NCBI GenBank assembly: GCA_014584465.1
Contig: JACTMU010000017.1
Location: forward strand, 1-64,000
Direction of reading: 5' to 3'
DNA from: Pseudomonadota bacterium
Lineage (GTDB): Bacteria > Bdellovibrionota > Bdellovibrionia > Bdellovibrionales > JACTMU01
Length of the DNA stretch: 64,000 bases
The notes under the pieces were generated by a model. It saw nothing but the letters and a program-made list of their open reading frames with translations, was not told where the DNA came from and did not search any database. Positions 36,039 to 44,641 of this stretch are shown here, one piece after another. Both the position numbers and the translations under genes were made by a program. The stretch's first letter is position 1, and the number at the start of each line of letters is the position of its first letter.

Positions 36039-36729
36039 ACTTCAGATTGAAAAGCAAAACCTCACTCCCCATCTTAAGAACGAGGATTGGCAGATCGGTG
36101 ACTTCTCCATAAGCGCCATCACCCTCCCCAAGCACTTGCCCCCCAGCATGGATTTCGCCCTTTACAACTTGAATCCAAAATTTGCGATTCTCTCCAAGTT
36201 CAGGCTTCCATTGGAGCTCTTGCTTGGGGCGACAAACCCAAAGCTCAACGTCTTGATGGATCTTCAATGCACCACTGGTGTTGGGTGCAACCAAAAGCAC
36301 TGGATCTCCCATAGCGATCTCTTGAGAAAAATCCTTCTGTTCATAGCTTGGCTTGAGCCCCAGATGTTCTGGTAAAATCCAAATCTGATAGAGATGAGTT
36401 CTTTGAAACTGTTCCCCATTGAATTCAGAATGTCGAATACCTGTTCCGGCGGACATTCTTTGCACTTCCCCAGGTCGAATCAGTCCCTCCCCGCCCGTTG
36501 AATCCTTGTGGGCTACCGAACCGGAGATCGGATACGTTATGATTTCCATATCGCGATGTCCATGGGTGGAAAACCCTTGCGCAGCTTCAATGCAATCCTC
36601 ATTGATCACGCAAAGTGAACTGAAATTCCGAAAATTCTCATCAAAATAATCTGCAAAAGAGAACGTATGGAAAGTCTTAAGCCACCCATGATCAAAAAAG
36701 CCGCGATCTTTTGATTTTCGAATCTTCAT
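36037..36729 (-). CDS. Pirin family protein (YhhW-like)
   Basis: About 230 residues from ATG 36729 with GGGGGG seven bases upstream. The N-terminal cupin carries the metal-binding GFSTHGHRDMEIITY and the later SAGTGIRHSEFN block with the second His/Glu set. YhhW-type pirins can act as quercetin 2,3-dioxygenases or redox sensors; the true substrate is unknown. It is downstream of the ABC-F gene on the same strand. Confidence 0.9.
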   Translation of the reverse strand: MKIRKSKDRGFFDHGWLKTFHTFSFADYFDENFRNFSSLCVINEDCIEAAQGFSTHGHRDMEIITYPISGSVAHKDSTGGEGLIRPGEVQRMSAGTGIRHSEFNGEQFQRTHLYQIWILPEHLGLKPSYEQKDFSQEIAMGDPVLLVAPNTSGALKIHQDVELWVCRPKQELQWKPELGENRKFWIQVVKGEIHAGGQVLGEGDGAYGEVTDLPILVLKMGSEVLLFNLK

Positions 36730-36767
36730 CAGAAAGCCCCCCACAACGAAAAGCAGATTAAATGTAG

Positions 36768-38375
36768 CTAATGCCCTAGATTCTCATTCCAGGGACCGTC
36801 ATAGGTTGTAAGTTCATTCTTCTTCAGAGTGAAGACACGTGTTGATATACATCGTAAAAAGTGGCGATCGTGGCTGACAATCATCACCGTACCAGGGAAC
36901 TTCTGGATCGCATCCAAAAGAACTTCACGAGACTGAATGTCGAGGTGGTTGGTTGGCTCATCAAGAACCAGAAAATTTACGGGCTTGGCAAGGATGGTTG
37001 CAAGCACGACACGGCTCTTTTCTCCGCCCGACAAAACGGAGATACGTTTTTCCACCTCATCACCAGAAAACTTAAACGCCCCAAGAAGATTTCGAATGAC
37101 TCCCAAATTGGTGTTGGGCATATGCCTTTGAACTTCCTCAATGATCGTACTTTGAGGATCTAAGATATCCAGAGAGTTCTGACTGAAGTAACCATAATCA
37201 ATGCTTGCTCCAATGACCACACGGCCATCGGTGGCCGGTGTCTGACCGGTGATCACCTTAAGAAGTGTGGACTTCCCAGCACCATTTTCTCCAACTACGG
37301 CCACGCGATCCAGCCGTTTCACCAGAGCTGTCACATTGGAAAAGACCAACTTTTCAGAACCATTTGGAAGGCTCCACACCTTTTTGAGGTTTTCCATGCG
37401 TACAACCTCGTCACCACCACGCGGTGGCACGGGCCACTGAAAGGCGATCGCCTTCTCCTCTCTGGGAACCTCAATGAGATCGATCTTCTCAATTTTCTTC
37501 ACTCGAGATTGCACTTGAGCTGCATGAGAGGCTCGAGCAGCAAAACGGGCTATGAACTCGCGCTCCTTCTCAAGCATATCCTCTTGTCGTTTCGCCGCAG
37601 CAATGAGCTGCGTTCGACGAACCTCGCGCTCCTTCTCGTAGAAGTCATAATTCCCAGAATAGGTCGTCACTGTTTGGTTGGCCACTTCAACGATCTTGCC
37701 AACAATCCGATTCATGAAATCCCGATCGTGACAGGTCATAAGAACAGCGCCCTTAAACTCTCTAAGCCACCCCTCGAGCCAAATGATCGACTCCATATCG
37801 AGATGGTTGGTCGGCTCATCCATCAGCAGCACATCAGGATTCAGAGTGAGAATTTTTGCTAGAGCAATTCTCATCTTCCATCCCCCGCTGAAACTCTCCG
37901 TTGGGTCCTGGTGTTGATCAGGGGCAATGCCCAGGCCCGTCAAAATCTCTGCGGCTCTGGATTCAAGATCGTATCCACCGAGCCGCTCAAACTCCGACTG
38001 CAACTCGCCATAGAGCTCGAGAGTTTTTTCCATCTCATCTTCCGTCAGCTCTTCAGAGAGCTTCAACTCAGCCTCCTTCAGTTGCTTCTGAACTTGAAAA
38101 AAAGATTCATTCACAAGCATCACTTCTTGAAGAGCCGTCCTTCCTTTCATTTCATGAACATCTTGAGAAAAATATCCAACCGTCTGTTTGTCTGAACCAA
38201 CGATGGTTCCCTCATCGGGTCGGTCCTCGCCAATGATCAGACGAAAAATGGTCGTCTTACCCGCACCATTAGGGCCGACGAGCCCTATCTTCTCACGATC
38301 ATTGATCTGAAACGAACCGCTCTGAAAGAGCCGCCTATTGCCCGCCTGCTTTGATACATTGGCAAACTGAATCAA
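36768..38375 (-). CDS. ABC-F family ATPase (ribosome-associated)
   Basis: About 535 residues, starting at TTG 38375 with GGAGGGG six bases upstream. There are two ATPase domains: GPNGAGKTTIF / SGGWKMRIALAKIL / LLMDEPTNHLD and GENGAGKSTLL / LSGGEKSRVVLA / LVLDEPTNHLD, joined by the charged P-site linker helix region (about 240-310). There are no membrane segments. This is the Uup/EttA/YbiT class that acts on ribosomes. Confidence 0.92.
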   Translation of the reverse strand: MIQFANVSKQAGNRRLFQSGSFQINDREKIGLVGPNGAGKTTIFRLIIGEDRPDEGTIVGSDKQTVGYFSQDVHEMKGRTALQEVMLVNESFFQVQKQLKEAELKLSEELTEDEMEKTLELYGELQSEFERLGGYDLESRAAEILTGLGIAPDQHQDPTESFSGGWKMRIALAKILTLNPDVLLMDEPTNHLDMESIIWLEGWLREFKGAVLMTCHDRDFMNRIVGKIVEVANQTVTTYSGNYDFYEKEREVRRTQLIAAAKRQEDMLEKEREFIARFAARASHAAQVQSRVKKIEKIDLIEVPREEKAIAFQWPVPPRGGDEVVRMENLKKVWSLPNGSEKLVFSNVTALVKRLDRVAVVGENGAGKSTLLKVITGQTPATDGRVVIGASIDYGYFSQNSLDILDPQSTIIEEVQRHMPNTNLGVIRNLLGAFKFSGDEVEKRISVLSGGEKSRVVLATILAKPVNFLVLDEPTNHLDIQSREVLLDAIQKFPGTVMIVSHDRHFLRCISTRVFTLKKNELTTYDGPWNENLGH

Positions 38376-38430
38376 AAAGAACCCCTCCAAAAAACAAACA
38401 TTATGTTACATTCTATCGCAAAGAAGTCCT

Positions 38431-38485
38431 AGGTGCCAGGCATCTTTTTCGGATTCGCTGCATCCGAAAAAGATGCCTGGCACCT
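38431..38485 (-). terminator. Perfect 24-bp hairpin of the GTGCCWGGCAC family
   Basis: Arms at 38431-38454 and 38462-38485 are perfectly complementary over 24 bases around a seven-base loop (TCGCTGC); each arm includes GTGCCAGGCATC. It overlaps the stop codon of the nnrS-like gene and lies downstream of it, so it probably ends the long minus-strand operon. The TTTTT/AAAAA block is inside the arms, not after the stem. Confidence 0.8.
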
Positions 38486-39764
38486 AAAATCTCCGATAGG
38501 CGGAGTAGATCAAAGAGCCCTGCAACAGAAATCCGCAAGCAAGAACAAAGAAGGCTCCGCTTTTTAAAAGTGGCACGGCCGATCCCAAAAGTAGAAGGAG
38601 CATCCCGGTCGTATGGAGAACAAAATGAATCATCACTTTCTGATCACTGATGAGATCTTTCATCGTGGGAAGAGGTTTAGGAGATGGGCCGTTCAAAGTC
38701 GCAGCCATTTGGATCTGCATTTGAGCCGATTGCAAATGAAACCAGATCAGAAATGGAACGATTTTGTAAATCATGGCCGAGACCAATGACACCAGTGCCC
38801 CAAACAAAACTGTGAACCCAAAAAGGAGTTCTCCCTTAGGGCCCAACCAGTCCAGGCTATAGGAAATGGGCAAAGCAATGAGAGCAAAACCCAGCGAGAG
38901 GCGCCAAAACCAGACCGAAAGATCACGAACCTTTCTCTTTCGTTGCCGTAAGAGGTTCAGTGAGAGAAGGCAAAAGAGGCCGACCAAAAACGTTGAAAGA
39001 AGGTGAAAGAGCTTCATCTGTTGAAAGAACCACAGTTCCAGAGTCCCCATGAAAACAACGAGCAAAAGTAAAATGGGAAAGCTTTGACGAAAGAGCTTCG
39101 GATAGGGAGGAGTTACAAAAAACATTGGAAGAACTTGAAACGAGACTCCTGCCACAATGGGAAAGACCCAGCCCATGAGAGCCCAGATCCAATGAAGATC
39201 TGTTCCTCTAGGTCGAGCCAAAGTGGCCCACCAAGAGGAGATCTCCATCTGGGGAAGATGTCGAAAGGCCAAGAGAACGCCTCCTAAAAGGAGAAAGAGG
39301 ACCAATCCTACAAGTGAAACACGAAATGCCAAGATGGTCTCGTAAGAGCTCTTAGTTCGAAAGAGCGTCTCTCCAAAAAAGATCAAAAAGGGAAAGAAAA
39401 GAAGCGGCGACCAGGGCACGATGGAGAGGTTTTCCTCCAATTTCATAAATGAAAGAAAGAGTGCCACCAAAATAGAAAGTAGGGCCACAAATGTAAAACT
39501 TCCAAGAAGGCGCACATGGCGAAACGAAACACCACCCACCACTGGGACCATCTGAAAGAGAGCGCCCGTCATGATCATCAAAACATAGCCAACGACAATG
39601 AGGTGAGTGGCGAAGAGCACCACAGGCTCCCAACGACTCTGAGCCTCAGGATAAAAGAGAAGAAGAATGGGTGCAAGGGCTGCAATCCATGGAGCAGATA
39701 GAAAATAGCGAAAGGGAACGGAGATGGGCGGCGCCTGTTCCAAGGAAAGTCCCGAAAGGTTCAT
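38484..39764 (-). CDS. nnrS: NnrS family membrane protein
   Basis: 426 residues with about 12 membrane helices. Motif placement (MIMTGALFQMVPVVGGVSF, WVFPIVAGVSFQVLPMF, KIVPFLIWFH) fits NnrS, a heme- and copper-containing membrane protein induced by nitric oxide in denitrifiers and protective against nitrosative stress. It is last gene of the operon with DUF2249 and hemerythrin genes (four-base overlap with the former). Confidence 0.85.
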   Translation of the reverse strand: MNLSGLSLEQAPPISVPFRYFLSAPWIAALAPILLLFYPEAQSRWEPVVLFATHLIVVGYVLMIMTGALFQMVPVVGGVSFRHVRLLGSFTFVALLSILVALFLSFMKLEENLSIVPWSPLLFFPFLIFFGETLFRTKSSYETILAFRVSLVGLVLFLLLGGVLLAFRHLPQMEISSWWATLARPRGTDLHWIWALMGWVFPIVAGVSFQVLPMFFVTPPYPKLFRQSFPILLLLVVFMGTLELWFFQQMKLFHLLSTFLVGLFCLLSLNLLRQRKRKVRDLSVWFWRLSLGFALIALPISYSLDWLGPKGELLFGFTVLFGALVSLVSAMIYKIVPFLIWFHLQSAQMQIQMAATLNGPSPKPLPTMKDLISDQKVMIHFVLHTTGMLLLLLGSAVPLLKSGAFFVLACGFLLQGSLIYSAYRRF

Positions 39765-40042
39765 TCATCGTCCTTAGCGTGCATGGATTGATGTCCATTC
39801 ACGCAACGAGTGGCAACCAGATCTCCCTCTCTCCAAAAAAGAATCTCACAAAACCCCTCTCGCAGAGCCACAACCCTATGAGAAAACCCAATCGACGAGA
39901 CCTTTGGAAACAGAGCACATGGTTCTTGACGATGGTACACCACCAGATACTCCCCCGCACTGAGGCTCTGGAGATTGGAAAGAATCTGGGTCAATGGTTC
40001 CGGCGCAGGCAGATCACGGACATCAAGCAAGCGCAAAGTCAC
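39761..40042 (-). CDS. DUF2249 domain protein
   Basis: 93 residues, GTG start, with LDVRDLPAPEPLTQIL and GEYLVVYHRQEPCALFP, the DUF2249 pattern (a SirA/TusA-like fold found near nitrite/NO-handling genes). It overlaps the hemerythrin gene by 20 bases and nnrS by four. The function is unknown; the context suggests a role in NO stress or respiratory complex assembly. Confidence 0.8.
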   Translation of the reverse strand: MTLRLLDVRDLPAPEPLTQILSNLQSLSAGEYLVVYHRQEPCALFPKVSSIGFSHRVVALREGFCEILFWREGDLVATRCVNGHQSMHAKDDE

Positions 40043-40466
40043 GAATCCTATTGACGATGTCAGGCTTTTGAGAGGAGAGCACCTGATCGGCCATAGGATA
40101 GAGAATCTGCTCCTCTTTGAGATTGTGTTGCTGAATCAGGATCATCAGGGTCTCAGATGCTCCCAAAAAGCGATCCCCTTGAGAATCTTTGAGTGAGTCG
40201 TTCATTTGGTTCATAAGATCTCGCATCTGTGCGTGCTCAGATCTCATCACAGCTGTAGGTCCAGAAGTCATGCCTGTGACCTTTTCGATCGCCGGAAAAA
40301 GGACCTCCTCTTCACGAGCCAAATGAAGATCCATCAATTTTACAAAGGTCTTGTAGAATGTCTTTGCCTCTTCCCACATCTTTTTTGAAACGAGCTCCTC
40401 CACACGAGAAAGATGTTCATCACAAACTCCATGATCCTTCTTCAAAAATGTCTTAATCTCGGTCAT
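40023..40466 (-). CDS. Hemerythrin HHE domain protein
   Basis: 147 residues forming a four-helix bundle. The expected His/Glu di-iron ligands appear in KKDHGVCDEH, LMDLHLAREEEVLFP, RSEHAQMRDL and QQHNLKEEQILYP. Similar to YtfE/DnrN-like or simple hemerythrins that bind O2 or NO or repair iron-sulfur clusters. In this operon it could protect the oxygen- and NO-sensitive reductases. It overlaps xdhC by four bases. Confidence 0.88.
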   Translation of the reverse strand: MTEIKTFLKKDHGVCDEHLSRVEELVSKKMWEEAKTFYKTFVKLMDLHLAREEEVLFPAIEKVTGMTSGPTAVMRSEHAQMRDLMNQMNDSLKDSQGDRFLGASETLMILIQQHNLKEEQILYPMADQVLSSQKPDIVNRIRDFALA

Positions 40467-41278
40467 TTTTCCTCCTCTTTTTCTTTTTTGCGACTCTGAA
40501 TCTGCAAAAGTTGAGCGGCCACGCTGATCGCAATCTCCTTAGGCGCATCTCCACCACCCAATGCAAGACCAATAGGTGATGTGACCCGTTGAAACAGATC
40601 ACGCTCCACCCCTTTGTTCATTAAATTTTGTTGAAACTTAGCCCATTTCGGACGACTTCCAATCAATCCAAGATAGGCAACTGGCACTTTGAGAAAAAAT
40701 TCGACAATCTCCTCATCCATGCTATGGCTTGGGGTCATAATCACAACATAAGATCGTTCTTGATCCCAGTTCCACTCCGATGCAAACGAGTGCCACGAAG
40801 TCTGATGCTTCTCAATTCTCTCCAAAGGATCCGTCCCATTCTTGTGGTCATTTCGATGGATCCAATCCTCTCGATCATCCACCAAGTGGACCCCAAAAGT
40901 GGTCCCCGCCATGGTTTGAGCAAGAGCCTGACCTACATGACCTGCACCAAAAATCACAAGATGAGGTTGATCATTGAGCACTTCCAAAAAGACCTCAACT
41001 TTCCCGCCACAACACTGCCCCGTGCGCGGACAAAGATCATAACACAAAATTTTGGTTCCACCGAACTTCAGCAGGCGCATGGACTCGGCCAAAACCAGAA
41101 GTTCCAATTGACCACCGCCGATCGTCCCAACAAACTCACTCTCACTGACGATCATCATGCGCGCCCCAGGTTTACGGGGAGTCGATCCAATGGTCTTCAC
41201 AATGGTTGCCATCACAAAGGGGCGGCCACTTTCATAAAGTCTTTGCGTTTCCGCGATCCAACCCCTAGCAAGGTCCAT
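40463..41278 (-). CDS. xdhC: XdhC/CoxI family molybdenum cofactor maturation protein
   Basis: About 271 residues. The N-terminal XdhC domain has GSTPRKPGARMMI and GTIGGGQLE plus the Cys motif PRTGQCCGG. The C-terminal Rossmann domain has VIFGAGHVGQAL. XdhC binds molybdenum cofactor, promotes its sulfuration and inserts it into xanthine-dehydrogenase-family enzymes; the client here is the 4-hydroxybenzoyl-CoA reductase encoded directly upstream. ATG 41278 is preferred to TTG 41281. Confidence 0.9.
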   Translation of the reverse strand: MDLARGWIAETQRLYESGRPFVMATIVKTIGSTPRKPGARMMIVSESEFVGTIGGGQLELLVLAESMRLLKFGGTKILCYDLCPRTGQCCGGKVEVFLEVLNDQPHLVIFGAGHVGQALAQTMAGTTFGVHLVDDREDWIHRNDHKNGTDPLERIEKHQTSWHSFASEWNWDQERSYVVIMTPSHSMDEEIVEFFLKVPVAYLGLIGSRPKWAKFQQNLMNKGVERDLFQRVTSPIGLALGGGDAPKEIAISVAAQLLQIQSRKKEKEEEK

Positions 41279-42254
41279 CAAGAAACTCTTGAACCCAAAT
41301 GAAAATGATCTCTCTTCGATATTTCGGAGAGAAAAAATCCTGCTTTATGGGCGTGATCGACTTTCGCGTCCCCTTTTCGATCTCTGACAGAAATTGGTCT
41401 CCAAGTTTGGACTCCTCAAACTTCAATCGAACTGGGTGGGTCTCAACCCCCGTCAGGCAGAGCTGAAGCTCACGCGCCCCATCTTCTCCCCGCACAGCCA
41501 TTGCAGCACCTGCCGAAGGAAAGTCGAGGGTTTGACGAATTCTCAACTTCTTGTAGCTCCATCGAAACTCCTTCGCACTCTTCAGCGGGACCCGAACTTC
41601 CGACAGAAAGGTGGTGGACTTCTTGTTCTCCAATCCCTCATCGGAGTAAATCTCCGACAACGGCTTTACAAGTACTCCATTTGGAGTCTGCAAAACAACC
41701 TCTGCCCCATACAAAATCAACAACGGTGCAAGATCCGATATGAACCGCGCCCGACAGACGGGATGCTTATCCCGGGTGGAATTGGGGATGAGATGGCAGA
41801 CCTCGCCACCCGCCTTAAAGCAGGGATCGTGACAGATACGATTGGTGCTCTCTTGATTGAAGTATTTGCACCGATTGTTCGCCAGGAGATTTCCGCCCAC
41901 CGTGGCTCTTGAACGAATCGGGTAACTCGCCACTTGACCTGCAGCCTGAGATAAATCTGAAAGATGCTCCCGGATGAGAGGATCTTGTGCCAAGTCTGCA
42001 ACCCGAGTCAAGGAACCAATGAGAATCGATCGGTCAGAACCACTTCCTTGAAGTTTCACACCCGAAAAACCTCCAAGCCCCTTGAGCGAAACCACCAGAT
42101 CGATCTGCACCTCTCCTCGTTTGAGCTGCGGCATCAGGTCAGTCCCGCCAGCCAAAAGAGAGACCCTCTTTCGAGTTGCCTCACTCTCTGTTAAGAGATC
42201 CATCAACTCGGCCACACTTTGAGGAGATCGATATTCAAATCTTGGGAGAATCAT
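41265..42254 (-). CDS. hcrB: 4-hydroxybenzoyl-CoA reductase FAD subunit (HcrB-like)
   Basis: 329 residues of the molybdenum-hydroxylase FAD family (LLAGGTDLMPQLKRG, ATVGGNLLANNRC). It retains a Cys-rich insertion, Cys129, Cys141, Cys145, Cys153 and Cys167, where 4-hydroxybenzoyl-CoA reductase uniquely binds an extra [4Fe-4S] cluster. The 129-145-153 spacing (16 and 8) equals what I recall for Thauera HcrB 122-138-146; the fourth ligand is farther away. This separates it from ordinary xanthine or CO dehydrogenase FAD subunits. The start overlaps the large subunit's stop (ATGA). Confidence 0.85.
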   Translation of the reverse strand: MILPRFEYRSPQSVAELMDLLTESEATRKRVSLLAGGTDLMPQLKRGEVQIDLVVSLKGLGGFSGVKLQGSGSDRSILIGSLTRVADLAQDPLIREHLSDLSQAAGQVASYPIRSRATVGGNLLANNRCKYFNQESTNRICHDPCFKAGGEVCHLIPNSTRDKHPVCRARFISDLAPLLILYGAEVVLQTPNGVLVKPLSEIYSDEGLENKKSTTFLSEVRVPLKSAKEFRWSYKKLRIRQTLDFPSAGAAMAVRGEDGARELQLCLTGVETHPVRLKFEESKLGDQFLSEIEKGTRKSITPIKQDFFSPKYRREIIFIWVQEFLDGPC

Positions 42255-44641
42255 CGACCACCTCCCTTTTGGGACCTGATCGCATCCAAAACCTTCTCCG
42301 GAGTGATCGGAAGTGAATGGATGCGAATCCCCACCGCATCGTAAATTGCATTGGCCACAGATGGGTTAAACGGTGCCAGTGCCCCCTCGCCAACTTCTTT
42401 GGCTCCAAAGGGTCCTTCGCTCTCATCACTTGGACAAGGAACGATCACCACCTCAGGCATCTCAAATGCTGAAGGAATTTTGTACTCAAGAAATGAGCCA
42501 TTTTGAACGGCGCCATCTTCATAACGAATCTCTTCCATAAGCACCTGTCCAAGTCCCATGTGAATGGAGCCTTCAAGCTGACCCTCCACCGCCAAGGGAT
42601 TCAACACCTTTCCACAATCGTGCGCCACGGTCACTCGATCCACCTTCACAAATCCCGTCTTAGGGTCGACAGAGACCTCTGAGATGAAGGCCGAGTAGCT
42701 GTAGGCGGGGCTGAGTCCAGCCCCAGCTCCCTTAAAGGATCCTCCCATTTGGGGAGAGATGTAGACTCCTTGAGTTTGCAAAGCCCCTCGTCCATCCAAA
42801 GCTCGATGGATCACCTTGAGAAGGTCTAAGCGATCACCACGAGGGGTGACGATCTTTCCTTCAGAAAACTTAAATCCATCTTGTTCATAGTTGGGATTTG
42901 GACCCAAGTAAGGATCACCATAACGGGGTGAGCGTCCCCCTTGACGAAAATAGGAGAGATCCCCCTGAGACTCTTCCATCTCCTCTACGGGAGGCTCTGG
43001 GATCTCTGCAAGTTCACAGGCTGCCTGAATCAAAACTCTTCGCATCGAGATTGCCGCATTTCGAGCCGCATTTCCCGCCATAAACGTGACCCGTGAGCTG
43101 TAACTTCCATAATCAATGGGACAAAGCCTCGTGTCGGCTGAGAAGACCTTCACTTGGGAGATCGGAACTCCAAGAACTTGAGCCGCCATTTGAGCCAGCA
43201 TGGTGTCACTCCCCTGACCAATGTCAGACGCACCCGAGTAGAGAGTCACTCCACCATCATAATCGATGGTCAACCGAACTGTACTTTGCGGCATCTGATT
43301 CCAGTGGATCGGCAGTGCGCTTCCACTGATGAAAAAACCACAGGCCACACCAATTCCTTTTCCATAGGGAAGTTTTTGATACTTCTCCTTCCACTTGGAG
43401 GCCTCCATCGCATGGATCAAACCCTGTCGAATCCCCACCGAGGTGATGCGAAACTCATTGGGAGTCTTGCTGTTGGGTTCATGAAAGAGCCTCAAGCGCT
43501 CCTCACAGGGATCGAGTTTCAATTGAGTGAACGCTTCATCAAGGAGCACCTCAGAGGCAAACCTGGGATTCACACCTCCATGACCACGCATGGCTCCACA
43601 CATCGGTTTGTTCGTATAGTATCGATCACAATGAAATGAAAAGTTGGGAATCTGATAAGGACCTTGAAGAAGAACACCGTTGTAGTAAGTCGTGACCACA
43701 CCGAAACTTCCATATGCACCACCATCAATCATCATGTGACCATCCAGCGCTCGTATCCCCGAATCTCGATTCACACCAAGTTTCATCTTGATGCGCGAGG
43801 GGTGACGTCCATGGTGACTGAAGAAGACCTCAACGCGTTCAAAGGTGATTTTCGTGTTGCGCCCTGTTCGAAGTGCAACTTTCGCCGCAATCATTTCATG
43901 AGGAAAGGGATCACTCTTTCCTCCAAATCCACCACCCAAAAAGGGCTTCACAACACGAATGCGATGCATGGGGATTTCAAGAACCTCACTGATTGCTCGA
44001 TGAAGATAGTGGGGCACCTGAGTCGCAGAAAACACGGTGATGTCACCATGGCTCTCCACGCGCACCTGTGTGGCATGAGGTTCAGTGAACCCATGGGTCA
44101 CAGACGGAAATTCAAAACTCCCTTCAACCACCACATCGGACTCACTAAAGCCCTTTCCCAAATCACCAAATTTCTGCTCCACCGATTTGTGGAGGTTGTT
44201 GGACTTGCCCAGCTCGGGATGAATGCGATCGGGACGCTCCTTCATGGACTCTTCAAAACTCAAAGACTCCTGCGTCACTTCATAGTCCACACGAACCAAA
44301 GAGAGCGCTTCAAACGCCTCGCGATCACTCTCGGCTGCAATGGCAACCACCGGTTCGCCGACATAACGAACTTGATCTCTCGCCATGGCCGGCTCATCTT
44401 TACTGATCGGCAACACACCAAAGGTCTTTTCAAAATCGCTCCCCGTGACAATGGCGCGCACCCCAGAGGCCTTTTTGGCCAAGGTCAGATCTAGAGAGAG
44501 AATCTTTGCACTTGCATAGGGAGAGCGTAAGATTCGAATGAAGAGAGGGCGTGGCAAATGAAGATCATCTGTAAACTGCGCGCGTCCCGTGACCTTCTCC
44601 ACAGCATCGATCAACGGCGTCCGTGTTCCTATCACTTCCAT
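42251..44641 (-). CDS. hcrA: 4-hydroxybenzoyl-CoA reductase molybdenum subunit (HcrA-like)
   Basis: About 796 residues of the xanthine oxidase large-subunit family. The cofactor-binding blocks include KPFLGGGFGGKSDPFPHE, GAMRGHGGVNPRFASE, a Gln-containing DIGQGSDTMLAQMAA and the C-terminal GPFGAKEVGEGAL with the expected catalytic Glu. It would dehydroxylate 4-hydroxybenzoyl-CoA to benzoyl-CoA with the FAD and [2Fe-2S] subunits. The name rests on the neighbouring FAD subunit with its extra Fe-S loop and on the downstream benzoyl-CoA pathway. It is slightly longer than known HcrA proteins (about 770). Confidence 0.85.
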   Translation of the reverse strand: MEVIGTRTPLIDAVEKVTGRAQFTDDLHLPRPLFIRILRSPYASAKILSLDLTLAKKASGVRAIVTGSDFEKTFGVLPISKDEPAMARDQVRYVGEPVVAIAAESDREAFEALSLVRVDYEVTQESLSFEESMKERPDRIHPELGKSNNLHKSVEQKFGDLGKGFSESDVVVEGSFEFPSVTHGFTEPHATQVRVESHGDITVFSATQVPHYLHRAISEVLEIPMHRIRVVKPFLGGGFGGKSDPFPHEMIAAKVALRTGRNTKITFERVEVFFSHHGRHPSRIKMKLGVNRDSGIRALDGHMMIDGGAYGSFGVVTTYYNGVLLQGPYQIPNFSFHCDRYYTNKPMCGAMRGHGGVNPRFASEVLLDEAFTQLKLDPCEERLRLFHEPNSKTPNEFRITSVGIRQGLIHAMEASKWKEKYQKLPYGKGIGVACGFFISGSALPIHWNQMPQSTVRLTIDYDGGVTLYSGASDIGQGSDTMLAQMAAQVLGVPISQVKVFSADTRLCPIDYGSYSSRVTFMAGNAARNAAISMRRVLIQAACELAEIPEPPVEEMEESQGDLSYFRQGGRSPRYGDPYLGPNPNYEQDGFKFSEGKIVTPRGDRLDLLKVIHRALDGRGALQTQGVYISPQMGGSFKGAGAGLSPAYSYSAFISEVSVDPKTGFVKVDRVTVAHDCGKVLNPLAVEGQLEGSIHMGLGQVLMEEIRYEDGAVQNGSFLEYKIPSAFEMPEVVIVPCPSDESEGPFGAKEVGEGALAPFNPSVANAIYDAVGIRIHSLPITPEKVLDAIRSQKGGGR

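Noticed and set aside
43664-44494. 276-residue plus-strand ORF
   Set aside because: Antisense shadow of the molybdenum-subunit gene; no start signal and no family pattern.
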